Source of the DNA: Xiphias gladius
Lineage: Eukaryota > Chordata > Actinopteri > Istiophoriformes > Xiphiidae
Length of the DNA: 64,000 bases
Direction: 5' to 3'
Assembly (NCBI RefSeq): GCF_016859285.1
Contig: NC_053420.1
Coordinates: 22,469,045-22,533,044, forward strand
The position numbers were made by a program, and so were the translations under genes. Under the pieces are notes generated by a model, which saw only the letters and a program-made list of their open reading frames with translations, had not been told where the DNA came from and did not search any database. Of this stretch, positions 1 to 10,058 are shown one piece after another. How positions within the stretch are numbered: the first letter of the stretch is position 1; every line of letters starts with the position of its first letter.

Positions 1-1610
1 TCCAATGTTGTGCTTAAAATAATAAAACACAAGAAAAAACTATGTCGAAAGTGTCAATAAAGAAATAACCAACTCATTCCATAAATACATGCAAAAATGT
101 GAACAGTGGACCAAAAGAACTTGATTGGTATGTTGAACCAAATGGTTGCCAACGGTATAACCTGAGCACCAGATCATATAATGCAAAGTCAGAAGGTTTT
201 GTTCAAGGTTGTTTAGTCCAAAAATGGCAAATAAGCCTTTTTATGTCCCCTGTGAGTCATCACAGACAACTGAAACATATTCCTGCATTTAAGCTTCCTC
301 ACTAATTATGCTTTTCGGTGGCCAAACTATATTTGAATAAAACATACAAATAAACGTCTTTACATTGTGTAAACAAACATCATGTTTGTCAAAATATGTC
401 CCTAACAATGTGTAGAACTTACATGTAGCAATCCATCAATTGGGTTTATTTATTATGTATTTATAAGCAGGAACAACATATAAAAGAACAACATACTGAT
501 AATTTCACTATTCTTTACCACTAACGAGGCTTAAGGTGGTCTTAAGCTGGCCTTAAGGTGGTCTGCAATTTCCACTGTAATTTGGCCATTGGACATTTAT
601 TTTTTTCTTGTGTACCAGTGGAGATTTTGGTCTCATTCGTGGCAATAGAGGAAAAGTTACGGGGTCAATATAAACATAAGAAATCATCCTCCAAAGACCA
701 AAAATATCCACAGCAGATTTCTTGAAAATCGGGCCATTAGTTGCTGAGATACCACGTCAAGGGGGAACGCTGACCAGATGATGGCACTAGATAAAAGTCA
801 GTTGGTCATCTAAATCATTAGGAATCATCCTCTGGGGACTATGAATACCCATACCATAGCCATGTGGCAGTATCCATTTGTGGCAATCTGGTCAACAGTT
901 GTCAAGATATTCCATTCTTTACGAATCTGTTAAATGACTGACTAGATAGACTGACCAACTGACGACGTTGTCCTTATGCACAATCACTAGTGGGCAAAAA
1001 GTAAGGACTAACTAAAGAAATACTCACTATCTGTTAAAAAAAAAAAAAAAAAAAAAGTACACATTTTCCAAAACACCTCAGAAATCTACAACACAACATA
1101 AATGTCGATTTTCGTGTAAGTTTATGAGCCTACATTCAAGCACTTTGCAAAGATGATTTTCTGACACTAAACAAAAGTTGGCTTCTTATAAATTTGTGGC
1201 AAGCTGTTAAGGGGATTTTGTTGTTGAGTTTTACTAATGAGAAGTCAGACAGACAAATTCACACTGAATGAAAAAAAAAAAAAAACAATAGCAGAAACCT
1301 CCAAAACACACGATTAGCATTTCATTATGCCTGGCTCTGGGTTCATTTCTCTTTCTATTTTGGCATTGTAATGAAAAATGTGTATACGCATACGCGTGCA
1401 CCCACACACAAATTTGACACATTCTATGAGCTCTCAGCTCCTCTTAATCAAATGCAGGAAAGAAAATGACTGAAAATGACTGGCTTCAGATAAAACCATG
1501 AACAGATGACTGATGGTGTAACAGCAAGGGACAGAGACATTAGAAGAGGGAGAAAATAAGAGGAAGAGATGAGTCGGGTAAAGATGGGGGTGGGGACTCG
1601 GGGGGGTGGT

Positions 1611-1658
<48 letters not shown>

Positions 1659-2500
1659 GGGGGGGGCAGGAAGAAAGAAAAAAGAAAAAAAAAAAATCAC
1701 AGTAGTAACCATAGAAATAGATTCTCTTCCCCAATCTGTGCTCTCATCCCTTTCCCTGTCTAATCTGCTCACGCTTTTTCTTCCCTTTACTGTCGTTGCT
1801 GTTGTCATGAGCCGCAGTCTCCAGCACCATTAACCTGCTAGAGCACTGCCATGGGGCTACAGAAATGAAACCAATCCTCTTGCATTATAATAAGAGGTTA
1901 AGAAGCCAAACATCATTAGGGATAATTACAGTCCCAAAACCCATGCTATAAAAGTCAGAAGCCCATTATGCTGCACAGTAAAAGAGAAATTACAATAACA
2001 GCAGCGAGGGTTGGAGGGTGTCTATATGTGGGGTTCCACCTCTCAAGCAAACCTCATTGACACACTCAGCCGCATACCAATTAGCACCGATGGCAAGATT
2101 ACGCCCGCTCGCATCCTCTCGTCCATTCATTTGATCTATCTATGCATTGGATCCACTATGTGTGATACCAAAACACGAAAACAAGAATCAGTAGAGGAGA
2201 ACACCAGAGAAGAAGGGGGATCCCTCCCCTCCCTCATTCCTTGTCTGACACAGCATATGGCCAAACCCATTTCAGTCCAAAAACAGGCACAACACTAATG
2301 ACAGGGACACAACACCAACTGTCCAGGGCACCACACTAGGTCACCTGAAACAAGGCTACCTGGAATTTGTAGCGTGGTAATGAGGAGTCTAATAGCACAA
2401 CAGCAGCCGAGGGTGTCACAGGGTCTTTAACCAACAAAGGTGTGTAAGAGAGGTGCATGTAGGAGGTCTCTGCGTTGACTACAGGAAAAAAGAGGGGGTC
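1..2500. other. no exon recognised; probably cit intron
   Basis: This stretch lies downstream of the visible cit exons on the minus strand, so it is probably intronic. I see an A-run at 1036-1056, a GT microsatellite at 1612-1655 and an acceptor-like sequence just left of the gap (near 2480-2485, minus). The open frame after that acceptor does not resemble citron kinase, so no exon is called. Confidence 0.5.
1612..1667. repeat. (GT)n microsatellite with G-run
   Basis: About 22 GT units followed by a run of about 12 G. Short open frames through it on both strands are artefacts of the repeat. Confidence 0.95.
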
Positions 2501-3000
2501 NNNNNNNNNNNNNNNNNNNNNNNNNNNNNNNNNNNNNNNNNNNNNNNNNNNNNNNNNNNNNNNNNNNNNNNNNNNNNNNNNNNNNNNNNNNNNNNNNNNN
2601 NNNNNNNNNNNNNNNNNNNNNNNNNNNNNNNNNNNNNNNNNNNNNNNNNNNNNNNNNNNNNNNNNNNNNNNNNNNNNNNNNNNNNNNNNNNNNNNNNNNN
2701 NNNNNNNNNNNNNNNNNNNNNNNNNNNNNNNNNNNNNNNNNNNNNNNNNNNNNNNNNNNNNNNNNNNNNNNNNNNNNNNNNNNNNNNNNNNNNNNNNNNN
2801 NNNNNNNNNNNNNNNNNNNNNNNNNNNNNNNNNNNNNNNNNNNNNNNNNNNNNNNNNNNNNNNNNNNNNNNNNNNNNNNNNNNNNNNNNNNNNNNNNNNN
2901 NNNNNNNNNNNNNNNNNNNNNNNNNNNNNNNNNNNNNNNNNNNNNNNNNNNNNNNNNNNNNNNNNNNNNNNNNNNNNNNNNNNNNNNNNNNNNNNNNNNN
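2501..3000. other. assembly gap (500 N)
   Basis: Exactly 500 N bases, which suggests a placeholder of unknown true size. The gap cuts the second coding exon of cit after the LGREEFL segment. Confidence 0.98.
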
Positions 3001-3534
3001 CCAGAAACTCTTCTCGACCCAAAGTACATCCTCCCTGCTGCCCACACAGGCTGGCTCGGCCCTGGGGACAGCACATAAACACAGAAAAAGGAAGTCAGCT
3101 AACAGTTACTGCGGCTGGTATTAAACTGTATAAAGCGGTTGAGACCCTACATATGCACAGCTAATGGCATCAGGACACAAAGCCATACTGTACCTGAAAC
3201 ACCTGGTTGAGTCGCGAGCTTCGGCTGGCGATGGGGTCCACAGAGGAAGGCAGCGTTTTCAGGCTTCCATGACTGACGTATTTGAACTTCAACATGGCTT
3301 CTTAATAACAAATAAACTGAAGAAATTACACGATTTCGGTCAACATGTACGGTCGTCTGTACGGGCGAAAGTAAAGACTGGATTGGAGCACCAAATATTA
3401 GCAATGCTTTCCTTTAGCGTGCTAAACTGACGTTGGCTAACGTCTGTTTGCTAACGTCGCTAACATAGCCAAATACATCACGATTACATGACAAACATAT
3501 ATGTCCTTAACAGAACGGTATGAGACTACTCACC
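3001..3534 (-). CDS. cit: citron Rho-interacting kinase, 5' end (partial; continues into the gap)
   Basis: Citron kinase is a RhoA-associated Ser/Thr kinase that organises the contractile ring and midbody in cytokinesis. Three 5' pieces are seen on the minus strand. The first is a noncoding exon ending at a GTGAGT donor (exon end 3534). The second is an exon of about 3377-3194 with the start codon at 3295-3293. It encodes 34 residues beginning MLKFKY and containing PIASRSSRLN, closely matching the known N-terminus of vertebrate citron kinase. It ends in phase 0 before GTACAG. The third starts at 3061 after a CCCCAG acceptor and encodes GRASLCGQQ and then LGREEFL, corresponding to the family's GKPPFMTQQQ...LSREGIL segment. 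It runs into the N gap. The kinase domain and the rest lie in the gap or off the left edge. I could not recognise further exons in 1-2500. Identification is by N-terminal similarity and the cell-cycle promoter. Confidence 0.8.
3194..3295 (-). CDS. cit: cit coding exon with the start codon
   Basis: These are 34 complete codons from the ATG to a GTACAG donor. The next exon begins in phase 0, so the frame is kept. The start is supported by the MLKFKY N-terminus shared with citron kinases and by a stop codon in frame a short way upstream in the same exon. The acceptor of this exon is probably after 3378 (AATCCAG), giving about 82 nt of 5' UTR within it. Confidence 0.8.
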
Positions 3535-3639
3535 AGAGTGCCATGCAAGTAGATATAATATCCTTTTTAATTTAAATAAACCACTGACGGGCTAAGAGAG
3601 GCACACTGTTTTCCTCTCGGTCATCATTGTTTCCGGTCA

Positions 3640-3760
3640 ACTTTCAAATTTTGCGCGTTCCCCGCCCACCCCTCGAACCTGCTGAATGAAGGTGGTGTCT
3701 GATTGGATGCTTAGGTTTTTTATGGGCGGGTACAACTGTTGCTTTTAACCAATGACACCC
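3640..3760 (-). promoter_or_regulatory. cit: cit promoter with CDE/CHR element and CCAAT boxes
   Basis: Reading the minus strand there is GCGC (3656-3653), exactly four A residues, then TTTGAA (3648-3643). That is the spacing of the CDE/CHR element of late cell-cycle promoters, which binds DREAM/MuvB complexes. The same GCGCAAAA also resembles an E2F site. Upstream lie a CCAAT box in minus orientation (3706-3702), a GC box (3724-3730) and an inverted CCAAT (3749-3753), suiting NF-Y and Sp1. No TATA box is seen. This architecture is expected for a G2/M cytokinesis gene. The motifs are seen directly; their activity is inferred. Confidence 0.65.
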
Positions 3761-3779
3761 CTCTTCTTTTGCATATCAA

Positions 3780-5735
3780 GCAGGGGTTCTCATAACAAGC
3801 TTCTCAAAATAAGAAATAGAAATATTTGTTATTTGCAAAAAACACATGCGGAAAACTGAACATGTGAAAAAAATGAATGAAGTGAAGCAGGTCTATTTGT
3901 TGGATACCCCAGTCATATAGGGTTGCACTTCTATAAAGTCTGAGTACTAAAAAGAGATTAAAAATAAAATCTAAAAAATGGCCAAAATCAAAGCAGCAAA
4001 GGATTAGATATTCGGACTTTTATTTTTTAGTATGAGTCAACCTCCAAAAACACTGAATCCTACATTTCCCATAATTCAACCAGAGGCATCATTTTGTTTC
4101 CCCCCAACCCCTGGCATTATATAGCCAATATAAAAATATTCATTAGGTCATCTTAGGTGCAGCTACACAGCTGCAGTTAGTATCTAGCACTCGTTGCCGA
4201 TGCTAGAAAAGAAAACCGGCCTGAGAAGGGGCGCCAAAAAAACAAAAACAAAAAGATGATGATGCTGGGGCCTGCTTCTTGACAATCTAAAGTAGTTTTT
4301 CCTCAGTACCCCTTAGCATTAGAAAGTCAGGTCTGACAAGTATGAAAACATTGTTTGTGTGTGGGTGTGTTTGTTTGTGACCGAAACCAGGGGAGCAAGA
4401 TTCTATGATTCATGATGAGAAACCAACCAGCTACATGAGCCACATGCCAGGGAGATCTGTGTGCACTTTCAGGTATCTTCCCTGGCCTGCTATGTTCTCA
4501 CCAGTCATGGTAGGGTCTCAGACGTATGAAACCCCAACACTTTACGCTTTACTCTTCAGAAAGGAAATCGCAAACAAAAAAATTGTGAACATAGTGTGCT
4601 TCGTGTGGTATGGTGTGAATATAATGATCTTTATGTGAATTTAGTGTGCTTTGTGTGAAAAAGAAGTGTGCATATAATGTGCTCCTGTGGAAAGAGTATG
4701 CTGGTTCTAATCTAATTCTATGTTTAAACACTGTTTTGCAGACAAGAGGGGGCCAGCCGGGCTGGGGCTAGCTGGTTAGCATGCTAGTCGATAAGCTGGT
4801 TAGCATGCTAACCAGCATGTTTTTGTTCTACTTTCAGTAGATGAAAAAAAGTGAAAGAAATAGGGGCAAAACAAGACTTAACATTAGCATTGCTTTCCCT
4901 TTGCTGGAGACAGCTCTTGGTGAGTAAAGGAGAGAAGTTTGATGCTGAACTTGCAGTGTTTCTTCTAGAATGCTAAGTAAACAGCTGTTAATGCTAACGC
5001 TGGGTATGTAGCAATAGAAAAAACGTAACTAGCTCCCTGAAGTCAAATTAGTTTTCAAGTGATCATTACATTAATTCAACTTTGGATTTTTGCTTTCTGT
5101 ACACGCAAACTTGGGAAGGAAAACCTTGGAAAATTAGTTTTGTTGTTTTACATTTTAGTGTAACACAAACAATACAAATTAACAGACTGTGGTTTTTTAA
5201 TTTGTTTGTTTGTTTGTTTTTTAATGAACGAACATGTTGTGTCAGTTTGAATTGGGTGTATCAAATTGGGGCTGCTTGACAGCAAATTCCCAGGCTGCTT
5301 TTTGTTGTCAGTCCGCCCCTGCCCATATCTTTCAAAAACCAGTCCCCAGTTTGTAACAGAGCCTTTGTTATAAACTTGTAGTCTCAAGCACAAACCAAGA
5401 TCCCCCTGATGACATCATCAGGGTTATTTTTTTTTTCAGATGTGACAAAGAGCCACAGAAAACATTTGGCAACTTTTTCACAGGTTGAGTGTTTCTCCTC
5501 ATGGCAAGTAAACTGATCTTTATGGTTAAAATTGTGCCCTTTAACCATACCATTTTTACCTCAATCTTTTTGCATTTGTTTTCCAGTTTAGATTATCATT
5601 ATTGCTCCTTATTAGCTTCATATACACTCACACAGTTACTTTAATAGTCTCAATAACACACATTTTGTAGTTCCCCTTTATGCATAATAAATAAGATACA
5701 ATAATTTGCAGATTACCAAAAGCAGGGCCAAAACT
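3780..5735. other. intergenic, cit promoter to crybb3 3' end
   Basis: No exon or RNA gene could be supported. It is AT-rich with several short simple repeats, such as a TTTG run near 5200-5220, and the palindrome described separately. Confidence 0.6.
4765..4816. repeat. GCTGGTTAGCATGCT tandem pair and 22-bp palindrome
   Basis: The motif AGCTGGTTAGCATGCTA occurs twice, 24 bases apart. Positions 4795-4816 form a perfect 22-base inverted repeat centred on TAGCATGCTA. No gene is nearby. Confidence 0.8.
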
Positions 5736-5741
5736 TTTATT
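5736..5741 (-). terminator. crybb3: crybb3 polyadenylation signal
   Basis: AATAAA on the minus strand, about 160 bases after the crybb3 stop codon. It is the first canonical hexamer in a sensible position for the 3' end. Confidence 0.6.
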
Positions 5742-5899
5742 TCCAACAAAGATAAATGTTTCATTATTGTCTGTTCCAGTTTTCCAAAACTGCATGGTCA
5801 GATAATCTAAACTAACACAGGGTATGTTGGAGAGACTGGGTCCTGGCTGGCTGCCTTCATCTTGCCCCAGTTGCTGTAGGAGGTGCTGGAGGTGTGGCG

Positions 5900-7177
5900 T
5901 TAAGATTGGGGTTGAGTTTGGGATTTGGGGTTGGGAGTAGGATTAGGATTAGGGTCAGGGGTAGGGTTGGGGTTGGGGATAGGATCGGGAGTAGGATCGG
6001 GAGTAGGACTGGGAGGTGTAGGGGCAGGGGCAGGGGCTATATAGCACCCTTTCTTGTGCCACTGCATGTCCCGCACACGTCGGACGGACTGGATCTGAGG
6101 TGCAGTGGCTCCCCAATCATTCCAGTGCTTGAAGTCTCCATGCTCAAACACATACTGGCTCCCTCTGTAGCCAGGATACATGTATCCCACCCACCTTAAG
6201 AGGGAGGAAAAAGATTAGTACATCACATTTCTGGGGCAGTGAACTGGGCAACAGAACAGAATTGTTATAAAAAATACAGGCCCATTAAATTCTCTTAAAA
6301 AACAAAACAGTTGGATCAAGGATAAATAATACATATCACTGGGAAGGTTACAGCTTACGTTCCACTGATAGCCTTTGCACTGGCCACGCGGTCCTGGAAA
6401 CCATGAGCCCACAGACTGGGGACATCATCATCAACAATCTCCATCTTTCTGCCTTCAAAGCCTGCATTCTCAAACAAGTGCAGCTTGTGATCTGCACTGT
6501 CCTGGAGAGGAAAACAACAGGTTTGAGCGTGCCTGGCAGGAGGTTACATCTGCTAATATTACAACCATAATACTGACCACTTTCAGAGGCCTGAATGAGC
6601 TCAGGCTGTAGGCACTCTGCCAGTTGGTCCAAGTGCTCCAGCGAGGATACTCTCCTTTCTCTAGCACAAACTGCTCTCCTGCAAAACCTGGACGCTCAAA
6701 ACCCACCCACCTGAGGAAAAGGAGAAAATGCATCACATATAAATGAACACGTTCATCCTAAGCAAGGGAAACAACTTGAAAACAGGTTGCAGGTTTAGTA
6801 GAAATTGATGAGAAATAATGAAGGGAAACTGAATCACTCACGGTCCCGACTCAACAATGACTGAGCCGACTCGCTGTGTCTTCTCCAGCACATCTTTACA
6901 TTCACCAGACAACTCCACTTTCTTTCCACGAAAGTTCTCAAACTCAAAAACCGCCAGCTGCAAGACAGGAACAGTCGATGGTGTGATCAGCAAAGTCCCA
7001 ATTCCATGGTGATTTGGATTTTTTTCCTTTCATTCCTTAAACGTTTTTCCTGTTTATATAATGTGTGAAGTCAACAGAAAAAGTCGCTTTTATCAAAGGT
7101 ACCTTATATGTGGCTCCGGCCCCTCCTTGGCCCTTCTCTGCAGGCAGCTGGTCTGGGGTTCCTTGCTGTTCCGTCAT
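5900..7177 (-). CDS. crybb3: beta-crystallin B3 with extended Pro-rich C-terminal tail
   Basis: Structural protein of the eye lens; beta-crystallins form oligomers that give the lens its refractive index. Five coding exons: 7177-7103, 6957-6842, 6710-6578, 6501-6359 and 6194-5900, all with GT/AG sites and correct phases, giving 253 residues. Exon 1 encodes the N-terminal arm ([10 protein letters not shown]...), which matches the CRYBB3 arm (MAEQHGAPEQ...) rather than B1 or B2. The other four exons each encode one Greek-key motif, the usual beta-crystallin plan. Key segments include [13 protein letters not shown] and [20 protein letters not shown]. The domain ends near residue 205. Mammalian CRYBB3 is 211 residues and ends a few residues later, whereas here 48 more follow (206-253), mostly Ala/Thr/Asp/Asn-Pro pairs. 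The neighbour KIAA1671 is also CRYBB3's neighbour in human, supporting the name. Confidence 0.92.
5905..6041 (-). repeat. crybb3: minisatellite coding the X-Pro tail of crybb3
   Basis: A degenerate array of 6-base units, CCNNAY-like on the coding strand. On the plus strand it appears as runs of GGGGTT, GGATTA and GGGTAGG. It encodes three Ala-Pro, then mixed Thr-Pro, Asp-Pro and Asn-Pro pairs up to the stop. The plus strand looks telomere-like but is not a regular TTAGGG array. Confidence 0.8.
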
Positions 7178-7576
7178 TTTCCCTTTACAAAGCACAGCAG
7201 TAATATTATTTAGTGATTTTGAATAATTACTTTCTGAAATTAATAACAGAAACACTTGAAAAATCATAAAACTTTAGCACATGCTCATAGGTAGGACTTT
7301 AAACAGTTGCAGAGACAAAAAAGTTTCCCTGTTAATGGAGCTGCTTAGCCCCAATCTAATTACTCGCAGATCAAATTTATCAGCAATACATTTGCATATT
7401 TTGTTTTACTCAAATCCAAAGTTGTGTCAGTTGTATATGTAAGAATAAGACATCAATAGTGCACACACAAAATATGACTTAAGAAACAAGCATTTGGCTG
7501 CAGATAGAAGAGGGAATAGGGAGAGCGTAAAAGAGAGAGGCCTGTCAGGGAGAGGGATGATCTTTTTTCTTTTTAC

Positions 7577-7697
7577 CTGGATGGCTTGTGCTTCACTGCA
7601 CCACGTACAAGCCACACTCTCCGTCTTTCCTCTTTCTTTTCTCTCTCTTTTCTGTCTGTCTCAGTGTGAGGGTGTATGTGGGTGTGGAGGCCTGGCG
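7577..7697 (-). other. crybb3: crybb3 noncoding first exon (predicted)
   Basis: A CCAG|GTAAAA donor on the minus strand (exon end 7577) lies about 120 bases below a TATA-like box. Mammalian CRYBB3 also has a noncoding first exon. The matching acceptor before the ATG exon would be the TTGTAAAG just upstream of 7177. The 5' end is estimated from the TATA position. Confidence 0.45.
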
Positions 7698-7723
7698 AGC
7701 GGGTCGTTGGAGGCCAGTGGGGG

Positions 7724-7774
7724 TATTTATGGTTTATTTCTGGCCACAGCAGCAAAAAGCCTGTTGATGCAGCA
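7724..7774 (-). promoter_or_regulatory. crybb3: crybb3 promoter: TATA-like box and Maf-like site
   Basis: ATAAATA lies at 7730-7724 on the minus strand. About 35 bases upstream is TGCTGCATCA (7774-7765), which resembles a half Maf-response element of the kind that drives lens crystallin genes. The sequence match is direct; the lens function is inferred. Confidence 0.45.
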
Positions 7775-7779
7775 AGTCT

Positions 7780-8895
7780 GTCGCACCCATTGTGTCCATC
7801 ACACTGCTTCTCAATAGGCTTGCCCCTCTGTCCCTGGCACACTGGCAAACGCTGCCCAGCTCTGCCCATGCTGCCATCCTGACCATGATCCTATAGTGGG
7901 CACACGCTCTGACTGCCAGCCAAGAGAATGAACAGAGATCAGTCTCACTCAGCATTATCGGCCCCACCCAGCTATCTTGTTCTCCACTCTCCTGTCTTCT
8001 ACCTGTTTCTTTGTCTTTCTCTTCATCCAGCATCCAAAAACTGCCTTAAATTTCTTGCGTTCTTAGGGTGCCATCCACCAAAATACTCACAGTAATAGTA
8101 TTTCCATGTTTGGATTGTTCAGATCTGAGTATATTAGCGTTTCTTTGAGTAAATTTATTACTTTTGACTTGACCAAAAACTGTGATGGGAGTGGAAACGG
8201 CAGCTTGTCAAACACGGCTATAAAATTTTTCCAACTTAAAATTGACCTATAGTCCTATGATTCTTCATGCTCCACATTCAAATTATCTTTAACAATATGC
8301 AGGGCAAGTTTCCCATAAAAAACACACACTCCACTGCATTTCATAGAAAAAAGTTTTTAATAAAGTTCCCTCAATTTCCCCTATCATACAGTATGTTGAT
8401 CATAAATGATTACAGCATTGATGACAGTCAATTGTTAACATTAAACAGGCGCTTAAAAAAGAATCTCAAGCAGATAAATGCATTTTTCTGGGTTAATGAC
8501 TTCACAAAACACACCTCCTGAATCTGTTATAGAACGCCCAAGATTTCCTCCCAGCTCACTGTGATGTTCTGACCAGCTACCCGGGTGTTTTAATAAAACC
8601 AGGTACTGCATCTTTACATTTTGTAGAGCCTTAATTTAAAGAGAAGACGGGCATTCATGGTATCACAAAAAGAAAAAACTCCTTTGACCCTGTTACTATA
8701 GTTATGTACTCAATTATTCTATTGCTTAGATGTACTGCATGGACGGTAACTGTTATAATGTTTCTTAAAGTGCTAGGTAGGTTTACTTGAGACAATCTGT
8801 GATTGGTAAAATAATGTAAAAGGCATTTTATACAATTTCAACTAAATACACACAAAGTGCCATCCATTTTTTATATTCGGTACTGTTTGTATATA

Positions 8896-8952
<57 letters not shown>

Positions 8953-9975
8953 AGAGACACCCTGCTGAAAGCCTAGTGTCATCAGTCTCTGTCAGTTTAC
9001 GATGGACTATGACATTCAAACAACAAGACAGTCTATGGCTTTGCGCTAAATTATATTGGGGTAATCACCCTCCATTGAGTCTCTGTACAACAGTCGATAA
9101 AACATGTACTTGGCATTAACACATCACAGTCTTGGCACATAGCCTTGGCACCATTATTTCATTTACAATAAGAAAAGTTCTTGATGGCCTCTATAGTCAG
9201 CACATTCCCCTTCTGCATATACCAGTAAAGGTCCATAATAAGGCACTCAAAGTGCAAAATAGAGCAATCGTGGCCAGGTGTCTGTCAGCAGCAGCAGGAG
9301 CAACTGGGATTAATTCTTGCTCAACAGCAATGGCATAGTGTCTCCTAAAGGCAACAAAAGATACAGTAGGTTCAGAACAAAGTTTCAAACAAAAGAAGAC
9401 ATCTAATTTATGTGATATATTTAGCATTTAGCACGAACCATTTGTTAGATAGGTTTCCGCACTATCCTGAATTCATTCAGTTTTAGCATTGATGGCCCAA
9501 GTGATATTTAAATCCATAAATTCAGTGGCGTCTCCCTTTTTTCACTAAGCTATACATTACCAAACCAGCAAAGTTAGGAGCAAAATATGGCTGGTCAAAG
9601 AGCATTAAGGTACAATGAAGACATTTTACCCACTCTTCAGATATGATAGGAGAAAATGTTGCAGAGATGTGGACCATTTCCTGTTTTTGTCTTTGCTGTC
9701 AGTTTAGTCACAGTCTGCATTAAAGAACATGAGTGTTCCTGACAGCACTGCAGAAAAGCTTAAACCATTCACTCTCTATTATTGCAAACCTATTCAGCTG
9801 TCTTGCATCATGACTCACAAGCAAATTAGTCCTTTTAAATGATGCCCTTACTCCTACATGAATTCATTGTATAAGCCAAATGTCAAACCCGTCATGCTCA
9901 ATGCTCATCTATGGCTAATTCCCCCATTTCTTTACCAAAAAGAACCCTCTGTATAGTAAGAAGTTATGATTTTAA
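7780..9975. other. intergenic, crybb3 promoter to KIAA1671 3' end
   Basis: No coding exon or RNA gene seen. It contains a GT microsatellite at 8898-8952 and otherwise AT-rich unique-looking sequence. A long 3' UTR of KIAA1671 could occupy part of it if the proximal poly(A) signal is not the main one. Confidence 0.5.
8898..8952. repeat. (GT)n microsatellite
   Basis: About 27 GT units with one TTT interruption near 8935. Confidence 0.95.
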
Positions 9976-9978
9976 TTT

Positions 9979-9989
9979 TTTATTTTATT
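9979..9989 (-). terminator. KIAA1671: KIAA1671 candidate polyadenylation signals
   Basis: Two overlapping AATAAA hexamers on the minus strand, about 70-80 bases after the stop. This would give a very short 3' UTR, so a more distal site is possible. Confidence 0.35.
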
Positions 9990-10058
9990 ATGTAGCAAAG
10001 AGTCCTCGCCTTTGGTATTTTAATTATCCCCTCATCCATATTACTCACCTGTGTCTGG

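Noticed and set aside
2400-2485. Possible extra exon on the minus strand after a TTTTTTCCTGTAG acceptor
   Set aside because: The translated sequence does not resemble citron kinase or any family I recognise, and the downstream donor is weak.
2336-3164. Open frames of about 190-250 codons on both strands around the gap
   Set aside because: Most of their length is N. Only the segment right of the gap on the minus strand is supported as coding (cit).
5894-6199. Plus-strand open frame with Gly/Arg/Ile repeats
   Set aside because: Antisense shadow of the crybb3 last exon and its Pro-coding minisatellite.
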